Below, piece by piece: positions 35,062 to 46,299 of a stretch of 64,000 bases of DNA. How positions within the stretch are numbered: the first letter of the stretch is position 1; every line of letters starts with the position of its first letter. The position numbers and the translations under genes were made by a program. The stretch is from Hyphomicrobiales bacterium (GTDB taxonomy: Bacteria; Pseudomonadota; Alphaproteobacteria; Rhizobiales; Rhizobiaceae): NCBI GenBank assembly GCA_900469625.1, contig UBXV01000007.1:62001-126000 (forward strand), given 5' to 3'. Below the pieces are notes generated by a model. The model was not told where the DNA came from and did not search any database. It saw only the letters and a program-made list of their open reading frames with translations.

Positions 35062-35358
35062 ATGGCAAGCACCAATTTCCGCCCGCTGCACGACCGCGTT
35101 GTCGTCCGCCGCGTCGAGTCTGAGGAAAAGACCAAGGGCGGCATCATCATTCCGGACACCGCCAAGGAAAAGCCGCAGGAAGGCGAAATCGTCGCTGTTG
35201 GCTCGGGCGCCCGTGACGAAAGCGGCAAGGTTGTTGCGCTTGACGTCAAGGCTGGCGACCGCGTTCTGTTCGGCAAGTGGTCGGGCACCGAAGTCAAGAT
35301 CAACGGCGAAGACCTTCTCATCATGAAGGAAGCCGACATCATGGGCATCATCGGCTGA
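35062..35358 (+). CDS. groES: Co-chaperonin GroES
   Basis: The 98-residue GroES forms the heptameric lid of GroEL. It has [11 protein letters not shown], the mobile loop [18 protein letters not shown] and the closing [14 protein letters not shown], all canonical. The ATG at 35062 is preceded by GAGGGA. The frame is open far upstream but without coding character. It is the first gene of the groESL operon, 62 bases before groEL, under CIRCE/HrcA control and a sigma32-like promoter. Rhizobia usually hold several groESL copies; this one has both regulatory features of a heat-inducible copy. Confidence 0.98.
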   Translation: MASTNFRPLHDRVVVRRVESEEKTKGGIIIPDTAKEKPQEGEIVAVGSGARDESGKVVALDVKAGDRVLFGKWSGTEVKINGEDLLIMKEADIMGIIG

Positions 35359-35402
35359 TCAGCCGTCACCCACACCTTTCCATGACAACCAATGGGCAAT
35401 GA

Positions 35403-37179
<1,777 letters not shown>

Positions 37180-37225
37180 GTCGCGGACCTGTTCAAGCAG
37201 ATCCACGATGATCCATCCGGATCGG

Positions 37226-37258
37226 AAAGGGCGACCCTCGGGTCGCCCTTTCTTGTTT
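37226..37258 (+). terminator. Intrinsic terminator of groESL
   Basis: A perfect 11-base-pair stem (AAAGGGCGACC / GGTCGCCCTTT) with CTCG loop is followed by CTTGTTTT. It lies 168 bases after groEL, so the transcript has a long 3' region containing the duplicated segment. Confidence 0.92.
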
Positions 37259-37720
37259 TCGCACACATCCACTGGCGCATTTCACGTGCACGTCAAAGCT
37301 GTCCGCAGGAAAAATTACAAGGCGGCTGTAGTGACGCTAAAAAAGCGTTGAAGTCGAAAAAAAACGAACTATAACAACGGCCCAAGTGGACTGAGATTCA
37401 CGAGAGACTGGACGGCGAACCTAAAGCGAGCGGAATATCGCTCAAATTTTTCATATTAACTGTGAGTCCAAGCTCTCTTTGAGACGATCACGCAAAGCAT
37501 ATAAGTATTTAATCGCAAAATAAGCCGGCCCTGCCTTCGAAATCACTTCGCTTGGCGAGCGACGTCACAACTTGGTGACTTTTCCATACAGAGAGACCCA
37601 AACGACTTGTCGTGCGTGGTCTTGCTGCCATGGAGCGATGGCGGGCGATGGTTGTATATTGGGGATTGTGGCTGCCTGGTCGGACAACGACATTCGCCAG
37701 GGGCAGTGCTGGGGTAGACC
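37259..37720. other. AT-rich intergenic region after groESL, no gene confirmed
   Basis: This region is clearly poorer in G+C than its flanks, with A-runs near 37340-37370 and AT-rich stretches near 37445-37460 and 37500-37515. It holds small hairpins: ACGCT-AAAAA-AGCGT near 37333-37347 and GTCAC-AACTTG-GTGAC followed by TTTT at 37564-37583. A weak promoter-like pair TTGAGA (37479-37484), 15 bases, TATAAG (37500-37505) precedes the latter. No convincing protein-coding frame is present. Confidence 0.45.
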
Positions 37721-38167
37721 GTGTTTAAGATCACGAGAACAAATTCAGTTCCCCTCGGTGTGCCGGGACAGATGCATTCCGGTCTTCCGCATCAGGAATT
37801 CCTGGAGCAGTTCTGCGTGTCGGAAGGTTGGTCGGGCGATCTGTCGACGGGCCTGTTTCGGCTCGGCGACAAGGCATCCGCGATCCATGGCCTCAACGAG
37901 AGTGAATGCGGATTGCTGAACTTCGTTCGTTGCTACGACCCTGCAGACCGTAATCATGTGCTCGAACTGTTCGAGCAGGCAGCCACGAGCTGCTCGTCCT
38001 TCTGCTTCTCGACGACGATCAGCCTGGACTCGGGACACAAGCAGCCGGTGTTCTGCATCGGAGAATCCTCGGGTCTCGAGGAGCGCTATTCCGGCACGAT
38101 TCACGGCATCTTCTTCTTCCCGCGCTTCCTGGTCGAAAGCGCAGGCAAGGCGCTGCTACGCCAGTAG
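37721..38167 (+). CDS. Small PAS-like domain protein of unknown function
   Basis: The 148-residue protein starts at a GTG with a GGGG-type ribosome site just upstream. I do not recognise it by name. The pattern from about residue 35 resembles a single PAS_3-type fold: G-W-S-G-D-L-S-T-G-L-F-R-L-G-D, then F-V-R-C-Y-D-P-A-D-R-N-H-V-L-E-L-F-E-Q-A, then strands around F-C-F-S-T-T-I-S-L-D-S-G and S-G-T-I-H-G-I-F-F-F. It has five cysteines and no output domain, signal peptide or membrane segment. It faces the MHYT-PAS-GGDEF-EAL gene tail to tail. A free-standing sensory or scaffold domain is a reasonable guess, not a finding. Confidence 0.65.
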   Translation: MFKITRTNSVPLGVPGQMHSGLPHQEFLEQFCVSEGWSGDLSTGLFRLGDKASAIHGLNESECGLLNFVRCYDPADRNHVLELFEQAATSCSSFCFSTTISLDSGHKQPVFCIGESSGLEERYSGTIHGIFFFPRFLVESAGKALLRQ

Positions 38168-38242
38168 GCGCCCCCGCACTATCATGCGTCTGCATCAGCC
38201 GCGCCCTGAGGCTATCCCGAGGCCGGCGAGCGATGGCGGCTT

Positions 38243-41041
38243 TCAGGCCGCCGCCACCTTCGACTTCCCGGAAACGTGGCTCGAGATCGGCGCCGGCCGC
38301 CCGAGCAGGTAGCCCTGCGCCTCGTCGCAGCCTTCGGCCTGCAGGATGTCGAGCTGCTTCTGGGTCTCCACACCTTCTGCCAGTACGGGAACCGAGAGGC
38401 TTTGGCCGAGGGCGAGAATGGCCCGGACGATTGCCTTGGCCTGCGGGCTCGCCTCTACCTCCCACATGAAGCTCTTGTCGAGCTTGATCTTGTCGAACGG
38501 GAAGGACCGCAGCGTCTCGAGCGACGAATAGCCTGTGCCGAAGTCGTCGATTGCGATCGTCACCCCAAGCTCCTTGATCCGGCGCAGGGTGAGAAGCGCC
38601 CGCTCCTTGTCGTCGATGATCGTCGATTCCGTGATTTCAAGTTCCAACCGCTTCGGGTCGAGCCCGGTTTCCGACAGAACGTCTTCGACGAGGCTGACGA
38701 TATCGCCATTGGCAAGCTGCACCGGCGAGAGATTGACGGCAATCTTGTGCGCACTCTGCCAGCCCGCGGCCTCGCGGCAGGCCTCACGCAGAACCCACTC
38801 GCCGATCGGCAGGATCGCGCCGCACTCCTCGGCAAGCGGAATGAATTCGCTCGGAGGCACCATGCCACGGTCGGGATGGTTCCAGCGCAGCAGCACTTCA
38901 TAACCGATGACGTCGCCCGACATTACCGACTTCTGCACCTGATAATGCAGGGCAAGCTGCTTCTTTTCGATCGCATCCCACAGGTCGTTGGCCAGGCTGC
39001 GCCTATGGCGAGCCGCCTCATCCATCGAGACCTCGTAGAAGCAGACCGTCTGGTTGAGCGCCGCCTTGGCGCGGTACATCGCGAGGTCGGCATTGTTGAT
39101 CAGCGTTTCCGCCGTCTCGGCATCCTGGGGGTAGATGGCCACGCCCATGCTGCCGCCGGACTTCAGCTCGAAATCGCCGAAACGCATTTCCTCATGCAGG
39201 CTCTTTTCGATACGGCGAACGAAGTCGTTCAGTTCGGACAGTTCCTCGAAGCGCTTGACGGCGGCGAACTCGTCGCCGCCAAAACGCGCGACGAACTCAC
39301 CTTCCTGCAACAACGACTTCATCCGCTGGGCAATCGTGACCAGCACGAAATCGCCGGCCGCATGGCCATGCAGGTCGTTGACTTCCTTGAACTTGTTGAG
39401 GTCCATGCCGATGACGGCGACCTTGCGCGAGAACCAGACGGCGGCGTCGAGCTCCTCCTCGAGGTAATTGCTGAACTGCAACCGGTTCGGCAGGCCCGTC
39501 AGGCTGTCGTGACGGGCGAGGAAGGAAATCTGTTCCTCGCTGTCCAGCCGTTCGGTGATGTCCTCATAGGTGCTGACCCAGCCGCCATCGGCAAGCGTGC
39601 GATGCTTGGTCAGGATCGAGCGTCCGTTCGGCAGCTTCTCGACGATGTCGCCGCCGCCCTTGCCGACCATGTCCACGCGGTGCTTCTGGTAAAGTTCTTC
39701 CGACTTTGCCCGGGCGATCGCCGGATCGGAATAGGCCCGCGCGAAAACCTCGTCGAGGATCTGGTGAAACGTCAGGCCCTTTCCGGCCAACGTCTCGGAG
39801 AAACCGAAGATCTCCCGGCAACGGCGGTTGGACAGCAGCAGGCGGTCGCCGCTGTCGAACAGGCAGATGCCCTGCGACATGTTTTCGAGCGCGATGTCGA
39901 GGTTCATGCTGACCTCGGCAATGCGGTCCGCATCGACCTTTTCCTTGGTGATATCCTTGACGATCTTGATGAAGCCGGCATGGGTGCCGTCCTCATGCAG
40001 GAAGGGATCGATCACCACATGCGCCCAGAAGCGCGTGCCGTCCTTGCGATAGCGCCAGCCCTGGCACTCGAACTTTCCGTTGGTGCAAGCCTCGTCGAGC
40101 GCCTGTTGCGGCAACGCTGCCCGCTGATCCTCAGCCGAGTAGAAGCATGCGAAATTCCGGCCGATGATCTCGTCGGCGGTATAGCCCTTGTTGGCCTCGG
40201 CGCCGGCATTCCAGCTTGCGACGTTGCCTTTCACGTCGAGCATGTAGATGGCGTAGTCCTTGACGCTTTTCACGAAGCGGGCGAACTCGCGCTCGGAGGC
40301 GGCGGCAGACAACTCGGCATGATGGGCAAACCCGGCAGCAAGCAAGACCATCGTCAACAGGAAGAAAGCCGTCCCGGCGATGACGAAAGCGAGGAAATGT
40401 GGCTGTATCATCCCTTCGGGCGTCGGCAGGAGCAGGTCGGCCTCGATCGTGACCGCTCCCATCGCGGTGAAATGCAGGGCGACGATACCGAGCGTCATGA
40501 ACAGCGTCGCCAGGATCTTCGCCTTAAGCGGCCGGTCGATATGCGTGACGGCGCGTAGCGCGGCGATATCGAAGAGGGAGCCGGCGACGACGGAAGACAC
40601 GACCAGCGTCCAGTCCCAGTGGATGCGCCCGGGCACATCGAGTGCCGCCATGCCGAGAAAGTGCATGCAGGCGACACCGAAGCCGAGAACGATGCCGCCG
40701 ATGATCCAGCCGGAAGCGCCGTGCGCGTAGGTGGCGATCAAAAGCGCCATGGTCGTCAGCACGATCGCAACGCCGAGCGAGAGCGCCGTCAGATCGATCT
40801 GGTAGCCGAGCACGACACCGGGATCATAGGCGAGCATGGCGATGAAGTGGGTGGCCCAGATGCCGAAGCCGCTGGCAATGCCGGCGGCGACCGCCCAAAT
40901 GGCTCTCGCCCTGCCTGCGGATGCCCGCCCGCGTTGAAGCAGGGTGACCGCACCATAGCTTGAAAGGAAGCAGATGAGGGCGGCAAGCACGACCAGCTTG
41001 GGATCATGCTCGACCACGAGGCATGTGAGAACCTTGAACAT
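38243..41041 (-). CDS. MHYT-PAS-GGDEF-EAL membrane protein, c-di-GMP turnover
   Basis: The 932-residue protein has an N-terminal seven-helix MHYT sensor (about 1-245) with its three motif copies, A-T-H-F-I-A-M-L, A-C-M-H-F-L-G-M and V-A-L-H-F-T-A-M. Two PAS regions (about 255-375 and 380-490) follow, then GGDEF (G-G-D-E-F intact at 588-592) and EAL, where E715-V-L replaces E-A-L but E-I-T-E-S and I-D-D-F-G-T-G are intact. Both activities are possible. MHYT domains are proposed to bind copper and sense O2, CO or NO. The ATG at 41041 is used; a TTG at 41047 adds two residues. It is a single-gene unit, convergent with the PAS-like protein. Confidence 0.93.
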   Translation of the reverse strand: MFKVLTCLVVEHDPKLVVLAALICFLSSYGAVTLLQRGRASAGRARAIWAVAAGIASGFGIWATHFIAMLAYDPGVVLGYQIDLTALSLGVAIVLTTMALLIATYAHGASGWIIGGIVLGFGVACMHFLGMAALDVPGRIHWDWTLVVSSVVAGSLFDIAALRAVTHIDRPLKAKILATLFMTLGIVALHFTAMGAVTIEADLLLPTPEGMIQPHFLAFVIAGTAFFLLTMVLLAAGFAHHAELSAAASEREFARFVKSVKDYAIYMLDVKGNVASWNAGAEANKGYTADEIIGRNFACFYSAEDQRAALPQQALDEACTNGKFECQGWRYRKDGTRFWAHVVIDPFLHEDGTHAGFIKIVKDITKEKVDADRIAEVSMNLDIALENMSQGICLFDSGDRLLLSNRRCREIFGFSETLAGKGLTFHQILDEVFARAYSDPAIARAKSEELYQKHRVDMVGKGGGDIVEKLPNGRSILTKHRTLADGGWVSTYEDITERLDSEEQISFLARHDSLTGLPNRLQFSNYLEEELDAAVWFSRKVAVIGMDLNKFKEVNDLHGHAAGDFVLVTIAQRMKSLLQEGEFVARFGGDEFAAVKRFEELSELNDFVRRIEKSLHEEMRFGDFELKSGGSMGVAIYPQDAETAETLINNADLAMYRAKAALNQTVCFYEVSMDEAARHRRSLANDLWDAIEKKQLALHYQVQKSVMSGDVIGYEVLLRWNHPDRGMVPPSEFIPLAEECGAILPIGEWVLREACREAAGWQSAHKIAVNLSPVQLANGDIVSLVEDVLSETGLDPKRLELEITESTIIDDKERALLTLRRIKELGVTIAIDDFGTGYSSLETLRSFPFDKIKLDKSFMWEVEASPQAKAIVRAILALGQSLSVPVLAEGVETQKQLDILQAEGCDEAQGYLLGRPAPISSHVSGKSKVAAA

Positions 41042-41260
41042 CGCCAAACGCCTAAATGAAAATTCTGGTCCGCAAATGGATCATCCACTTCCGGTTTGTC
41101 GCTTTTGTTGGCGTTGTGCCTTTTAAGGAATGGTGAAAGCCAGCCTGCAACCGGCTTTTCCAGCAGGAGCGATGCTTTCGTCCTTAACGAAGGCTGAAAT
41201 ACCACCGTCTTGTAGTTGAATTTTTCAGACGGGCTCAATGAGGCCGGGACAGCCGCGCTG

Positions 41261-42499
41261 TCAGGCCTGCGCCAGAAGTGCCTTCAGATCCGACTGCGGG
41301 TCGGCAATGACCGCCCTGTCCGGATGGATGCCGGTTTCAAGCAGCTTCTTGCCGGTGACATAGGCCTTGGCGTCGTTGATCGCATCAACGGCCACAAGCT
41401 TGCCTTCGCGGAAGTACCAGACGGAAACGCTGCCCTCGCGCTGGCCGGGGCGGACGATGGTTTCGTCGTGGCCGAGACCAAATCCGGCGATCTGCAGCTT
41501 CACGTCATACTGGTCGGACCAGAACCAGGGTTTTGGCGCATAGGGCTCGTTGCCGCCGGCGACGACAGCTGCGACGGCCTCGGCCTGATCGACCGCATTC
41601 TGGACGGATTCGAGCCGGATGCGCATGTTGCCCCAGGGCTGGACCGCGCAATCGCCCATCGCGAAAATCGCGGGGTCGGCGGTGCGGCCATGATCGTCGA
41701 CGACGATGCCGCCCGCCGTCTCAAGGCCGGCGGCATGGGCCAGGTGATCATTGGCGGTAACGCCGATGCCGACGATGACGAGATCGACCGGAAGCACCGT
41801 CCCGTCGGACAATTCGACGCCGGTCACACGGCCGTTCTCCCCGACGAGCCGGTTCAGTCCGGTCCCCTCGCGGATGTCGACGCCGCGAGAACGATGGATC
41901 TCACGCACGATGCCGGAGGTTGCGGCTGACGCCACGCGCTGCAGGATGCGGTCGGCCATCTCGATCACGGTGACATCGAGCCCGAGCGTGCGGGCAACGG
42001 CTGCGGCTTCAAGGCCGATGTAGCCGCCACCGACGACGAGCGCCCGCCTGCCCGGCTTCATCTCTTCGGCCAGCAGATCGGCATCCCTGAAATCGCGAAC
42101 GGTGAAGACGCCGTTTAGGTCGCCGCCGACCGAGGCCGGCAGGCGGCGTGGGGTGGCGCCGGTTGCAAAGGCCAATGTCTCGTAGTCGAGTGCGGTACCG
42201 TCGCTCAGTGTCACGCGCCTGGTATCGCGATCGATTGCCGTCACCGTGGTGTCCAACCGCACGTCGACGTCGTGCTCGCCGTACCAGGCCTCTGGCCGAT
42301 ACAGCAGCCGGTCGAGACTCATCTCGCGCAGCAGGTATTTCTTCGAAAGCGGCGGGCGCTGGTAGGGCAGGCTTGCCTCGGACGAAACGATGGTGATCGG
42401 TCTTTCGTCCTTCAGCGCCCGCAGTTTGGCAACCAACGCAAAGGCGGCCTGGCCGCCACCGATAACAACAAGCCTTCCGGACACGCTCTCACCCGTCAT
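41261..42499 (-). CDS. FAD-dependent NAD(P)H ferredoxin reductase-like oxidoreductase
   Basis: The 412-residue flavoprotein is of the putidaredoxin/rhodocoxin reductase type. It has the FAD fold V-V-I-G-G-G-Q-A-A near 11-19, the P-P-L-S-K-K-Y-L segment, the NAD(P)H fold V-V-G-G-G-Y-I-G-L-E-A-A near 150-161 and the second FAD motif A-I-F-A-M-G-D-C-A. Such enzymes pass electrons to a [2Fe-2S] ferredoxin serving a P450 or oxygenase, neither of which is in the window. I see no Shine-Dalgarno before the ATG at 42499. It is 79 bases downstream of the GST gene on the same strand. Electron acceptor unknown. Confidence 0.88.
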   Translation of the reverse strand: MTGESVSGRLVVIGGGQAAFALVAKLRALKDERPITIVSSEASLPYQRPPLSKKYLLREMSLDRLLYRPEAWYGEHDVDVRLDTTVTAIDRDTRRVTLSDGTALDYETLAFATGATPRRLPASVGGDLNGVFTVRDFRDADLLAEEMKPGRRALVVGGGYIGLEAAAVARTLGLDVTVIEMADRILQRVASAATSGIVREIHRSRGVDIREGTGLNRLVGENGRVTGVELSDGTVLPVDLVIVGIGVTANDHLAHAAGLETAGGIVVDDHGRTADPAIFAMGDCAVQPWGNMRIRLESVQNAVDQAEAVAAVVAGGNEPYAPKPWFWSDQYDVKLQIAGFGLGHDETIVRPGQREGSVSVWYFREGKLVAVDAINDAKAYVTGKKLLETGIHPDRAVIADPQSDLKALLAQA

Positions 42500-42578
42500 G
42501 TATTCGTTTGTACAACAAGGCGTAGCCTTTCCGCCCGAGCCTCGTCAACTCGAACGATTGACCATACCCGGCGATCGC

Positions 42579-43286
42579 TCAGCCCTTGGCCGGGATTTCC
42601 ATGCCCTTTTGGGCGGCCGGGCGCGCCAGTCCGCGGTCGACCCAGGCCATCACGTTGGGGAAGCTCTTGTAATCGAGCACGTCGGCGCCGCCATAAAACC
42701 GGCGCGCGCCCTCGACCCAGGGATAGGTGGCGATATCGGCGATCGTATATTCGTCGCCCATCAGCCATTGCCGGCCCTGCAGCCTGCCTTCCAGCACGCC
42801 GAGCAGACGTTTCGATTCGTCGCGGTAGCGCTCGACCGGATAGGAATTGTTGGCGACCTTGTCGGCCGCGAACTTGAAAAAGTGACCGAACTGGCCGAGC
42901 ATCGGGCCGACACCCCCCATCTGGAACATCACCCAGCAGATCGTCTCATACCGCGCAGCCGGATCCGAAGGCAGGAGTTTACCTGTCTTTTCAGCGAGGT
43001 AGATAAGGATTGCGCCGGATTCGAACAGGCCGATCGGCTTGCCGCCGGGCCCGTTCGGATCGATCACCGCGGGAATGCGGCCATTGGGATTGAGCGACAG
43101 GAACTCGGGCGATTTCTGGTCGTTGGTGTCGAAGGCAATCCGGTGCGGCTCATAGGGCAGCCCCAGCTCTTCGAGTGCGATCGAGATCTTCACGCCGTTC
43201 GGCGTCGGCAACGAATAGAGCTGGAGAATATCAGGGTTCTTCGCAGGCCAGCGCTTGGTGATCGGGAAGGCGGAAAGATCGGCCAT
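42579..43286 (-). CDS. Glutathione S-transferase family protein (Ure2p/YfcG-like)
   Basis: The 235-residue protein has a thioredoxin-fold N-terminal domain (T-P-N-G-V-K-I-S-I-A-L-E-E-L, then N-P-N-G-R-I-P-A-V-I-D, and F-E-S-G-A-I-L-I-Y-L-A-E-K) and an all-helical C-terminal domain (about 110-235). T-P-N-G-x-K-x-x-I-A-L-E-E is characteristic of the Ure2p/YfcG/YghU group, which have glutathione-disulfide reductase activity in E. coli. The ATG at 43286 is preceded by GAGGAG; longer in-frame starts are not supported. It probably forms a two-gene unit with the downstream flavoprotein. Confidence 0.9.
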   Translation of the reverse strand: MADLSAFPITKRWPAKNPDILQLYSLPTPNGVKISIALEELGLPYEPHRIAFDTNDQKSPEFLSLNPNGRIPAVIDPNGPGGKPIGLFESGAILIYLAEKTGKLLPSDPAARYETICWVMFQMGGVGPMLGQFGHFFKFAADKVANNSYPVERYRDESKRLLGVLEGRLQGRQWLMGDEYTIADIATYPWVEGARRFYGGADVLDYKSFPNVMAWVDRGLARPAAQKGMEIPAKG

Positions 43287-43461
43287 CAAATTCTCCTCGA
43301 AACGAATGGTGCCAGCGGCAGCCGCCGCTTGGGCCCGCGTAGATAAGGTCATTCGCGCGCATTTGTCAGCCGGTGAGGCAAAATTTACCGCGCCGCGATA
43401 AGCGCTTGGCAGGCAACAGGACGATGCGGCCTGGCCGCAGGCAACGATCAACGAGGAAGAC

Positions 43462-44214
43462 ATGCCACACAAATTCGCCCGATGGCTCGCCGTAATCGGC
43501 CTGCTGGCCGTGGCTGGGCCGCTGCAGGCCGAAGAGACGAACAAGCCGAAGTTCGGCGCGCTGGCGATACCCGTGACCGTCGACAATGGCCACCTGCGCA
43601 TGTCGGCAGCCCCTGACTATTGGGCCCTTGCTCCGTTTTACGTGTCGCAACAGACCTCGAGCGCCTGCTCGCTGGCCTCGCTCGCCATGCTGACGAATGC
43701 CTTGCGCGGACTGCCCGGCGGGGCCGAGGACGATCTCATCACCCAGGATGGGCTGCTTGAGGCCGTAGACAGCCGCAAGTGGCGCGAACAGACCAAGGAG
43801 GACGGCGACGGCGTTGCCTTTGCCGACCTCGTCGCGCAGACCGATGCGAGCCTTGTAGCCCTTGAGATCAAGGCCACCGTTTCTGGCAACCATGTCGGCG
43901 CGGATGCGAAAGCCACGCTCGACGCATTTCGGAAGGCGCTCGCCGAAAACGAGAAATCGGCCAGCGACATGATCGTCGTCTATTTCAACCAGGGCGTGGT
44001 CACCGGCGACTGGGATGGGCCGCACGTCTCGCCGATCGGCGCCTATGATGCCCGAAACGACCGCGTTCTGGTCATGGATATCGACCGCGAATGGTATGTG
44101 CCCTACTGGACCTCGACCGAGACCTTGTACAAGGCGATGCAACGCCCGGCGCCCAAGGACCAGGGCCTGCTTGCCGGCGAGACCGGCGGATGGGTGCACG
44201 TCAACAAGGGCTGA
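43462..44214 (+). CDS. Secreted phytochelatin synthase-like cysteine protease
   Basis: The 250-residue protein resembles the bacterial half-length phytochelatin synthases (PF05023). A signal peptide (M-P-H-K-F-A-R-W plus a hydrophobic core, cleavage near L-Q-A|E at 23) points to the periplasm. Nucleophile C69 is in S-A-C-S-L-A-S-L, H188 in G-P-H-V-S-P-I-G-A-Y and D206 in V-L-V-M-D-I-D, with W-Y-V-P-Y-W after. This is the order and spacing of the catalytic triad in cyanobacterial homologues, which mainly remove glycine from glutathione. The C-terminal Cys-rich half of plant enzymes is absent. It is divergent from the GST gene. Glutathione hydrolysis is likely; phytochelatin synthesis is less so. 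Confidence 0.82.
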   Translation: MPHKFARWLAVIGLLAVAGPLQAEETNKPKFGALAIPVTVDNGHLRMSAAPDYWALAPFYVSQQTSSACSLASLAMLTNALRGLPGGAEDDLITQDGLLEAVDSRKWREQTKEDGDGVAFADLVAQTDASLVALEIKATVSGNHVGADAKATLDAFRKALAENEKSASDMIVVYFNQGVVTGDWDGPHVSPIGAYDARNDRVLVMDIDREWYVPYWTSTETLYKAMQRPAPKDQGLLAGETGGWVHVNKG

Positions 44215-44397
44215 CGCCGGAGCGTACCGGCATTTGCGACCACGCTCACCGAAGGCGACAACACAACCTTTGCGTGATCACATGTCGACTTGAAATATCG
44301 GTTCTTCTGGAATGGCGCCGAGCCGGGAGGCGCTTGTCATGGTCCTTCGTACGCTCACATGAACGATCGGCACGGGAGAGACCGCGGCCCAACGTTG

Positions 44398-44431
44398 TTC
44401 GGGCGGATCGGCACCTGCCGGTCCGCCCGAA
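44398..44431. terminator. Long hairpin between convergent genes, possible terminator
   Basis: TTCGGGCGGA (44398-44407) pairs perfectly with TCCGCCCGAA (44422-44431), with an inner CGG/CCG stem and CACCTG loop. It lies between the phytochelatin-synthase-like gene and the hisG stop at 44460. No U tract follows on either strand, so the terminator call is tentative. Confidence 0.45.
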
Positions 44432-44459
44432 GCTGTTCTTGCAGATTGTGCGGTGACGC

Positions 44460-45155
44460 TCAGAGCGCGTCGCGCACGGCCGACAGGATGCGACCGACTG
44501 TCGGGTCAGTGTCGTGCGCCGGCTTGCGGGCGCGCACCAGGCAGGCTTCAGACCGCAGGATGACCCCGTCGGCCAGGATCTTCAGGTGGTTTGCCGTAAG
44601 CGTCGAGCCGGTCGAGGTGATGTCGACGATGATATCGGCCGAGCCGGAGGCCGGGGCACCTTCGGTTGCGCCAAGGCTTTCGACGATCCGGTAGAGCTGG
44701 ATGCCGTGGCTTCCGGAAAAATGGTTCTGCGTCAGCCGCCAGTATTTGGTGGCGATTGCGAGCCGCCGGCCATGGCGGGCGCGGAAATCGGCGGCAACGT
44801 CGCCGAGATCGGCCATGGTGTCGACATCGTACCAGATCTCCGGAACAGCGACGACGACATCGGCATGGCCGAAGCCGAGGCGGGCGCAGAATTCGACACG
44901 GGCGTCGGCATTGGCAAGGCCCTCGCGCACGAGATCTTCGCCGGTGACGCCGAAATCGATCGAGCCGTTGCCGAGTTCGCGCGAAATCTCCGACGCCGAC
45001 AAGAAGGCGATTTCGACATCCTCCCAGCCCTCGACCCGGCCGCGATAGGAGCGATCGTTGCCGACGGCGACGATCTTCATGCCGGCGCGCTCGAAGATCG
45101 CCGAGGCGTCGTCCTTCATGCGCCCCTTGGACGGCAGAGCAATGGTGATGGTCAT
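44460..45155 (-). CDS. hisG: ATP phosphoribosyltransferase catalytic subunit, short form HisG
   Basis: HisG joins ATP and PRPP in the first step of histidine synthesis. At 231 residues this is the short form without the C-terminal regulatory domain, so it needs HisZ for activity and feedback control. Recognisable segments are L-P-S-K-G-R-M at the start, G-V-T-G-E-D-L-V and the PRPP loop [13 protein letters not shown] at about 175-187. Its ATG overlaps the hisZ stop by four bases (ATGA, 45152-45155). It is the last gene of hisS-hisZ-hisG. Confidence 0.96.
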   Translation of the reverse strand: MTITIALPSKGRMKDDASAIFERAGMKIVAVGNDRSYRGRVEGWEDVEIAFLSASEISRELGNGSIDFGVTGEDLVREGLANADARVEFCARLGFGHADVVVAVPEIWYDVDTMADLGDVAADFRARHGRRLAIATKYWRLTQNHFSGSHGIQLYRIVESLGATEGAPASGSADIIVDITSTGSTLTANHLKILADGVILRSEACLVRARKPAHDTDPTVGRILSAVRDAL

Positions 45156-46294
45156 GCGGCACCTCGGCTGACGGCGATCGCCGTTTCGATCCGGTCGAGC
45201 CAGAGCGAGAAGCCGACGGCGGGGATATGTTCCTGCGCGCCCAGCAGGGTCAGGAGCCGGTCGAAGCGTCCACCACCGGCGAGCACAGCCTGTGTGCCCT
45301 CGACTTCGACCTCGAAGACGAGGCCGGTGTAATAATCGAGCGGGCGGCCGAAGGCGGCGCGGTAGCGAATGGCGGAGACGTCGGCGCCGATGGCGGCAAG
45401 CGCCGCGACACGCGCGTCGAAGCCCGAAAGCGCGCCATCGAGTGCCAGGCCTGTCTTTTCGGCAAAGCGGAAAAGGGCGGCCGGCGCGTCGGCAAGCGGC
45501 ATGTCGAGCGCCAGGAATTCACGCACGAGGTCGAGCGTTTCCGGATCGAGCCGGGTATTGGCCAGCTCCATCTTCTCCTTCAGGCGGCGGGCGATGTCCT
45601 GCGGCGAGCGGCTGGCATTGGTGGAATAGCCTGTTGCTTCCATGGTCTGACCGATATGGGCGACAAGCAGCGCCTCGTCGTCGAGCATGCCGTTGATCGC
45701 CAGCCGTTCGACCTCGGGGCCGAAGACGCCGGCAGCCTTGGGATCGGCAAGCTCGGCCAGCAGCTTCTGCAGGTGCTTCTGATCGCCGAAGGCATGGATC
45801 AGCCGCTTCTGCCAGCCGCCAGGCAGGCCGCAGGCACCGACGACCGCCTCGAACACCGACTGGTCGCCGAGCGTGACCGACAGGCGCCGGCCGGGAAGCC
45901 GATTGGCCACCACCCGCATGGCACTGCCGACCGCGCGCGCGTCGGAGGCGGCGATATCGGTATCGCCGAGATCCTCGATGCCGGCCTGGTAGAATTCATT
46001 GCCGCCCTCGCGGCGCTGGCGGAAGACTTCGCCGAGATAGGCATAACGCTTGGGCGTGCCGGTCGCCGTTTCGATGTGGCGCAGGCAGACGGGGATGGTG
46101 AATTCCGGCCGCAGGCAGAGGCTCTCGCCGGTTTCGCTCTCGGTCATGAAGATGCGGCGGCGAAGATCTTCGCCGGCCATGGCGAGAAACGGCTCGGCCG
46201 GCTGGATCACGGGCGTATCGACCCGAAGCGTGCCGAGGCTTTCGAAATCTGCGAGCAGTTCCTGGGAGAAGGCGGGAAGGTTGATCAGAGCCAT
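45152..46294 (-). CDS. hisZ: ATP phosphoribosyltransferase regulatory subunit HisZ
   Basis: HisZ is a histidyl-tRNA-synthetase-like protein without charging activity that forms an octameric complex with short HisG. The 380-residue protein has the class II core ([31 protein letters not shown]) and [14 protein letters not shown], and lacks the HisRS anticodon-binding domain. It starts five bases after hisS stops and overlaps hisG. Its adjacency to hisG supports the HisZ assignment over HisS. Confidence 0.95.
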   Translation of the reverse strand: MALINLPAFSQELLADFESLGTLRVDTPVIQPAEPFLAMAGEDLRRRIFMTESETGESLCLRPEFTIPVCLRHIETATGTPKRYAYLGEVFRQRREGGNEFYQAGIEDLGDTDIAASDARAVGSAMRVVANRLPGRRLSVTLGDQSVFEAVVGACGLPGGWQKRLIHAFGDQKHLQKLLAELADPKAAGVFGPEVERLAINGMLDDEALLVAHIGQTMEATGYSTNASRSPQDIARRLKEKMELANTRLDPETLDLVREFLALDMPLADAPAALFRFAEKTGLALDGALSGFDARVAALAAIGADVSAIRYRAAFGRPLDYYTGLVFEVEVEGTQAVLAGGGRFDRLLTLLGAQEHIPAVGFSLWLDRIETAIAVSRGAA

Positions 46295-46299
46295 CGCCC

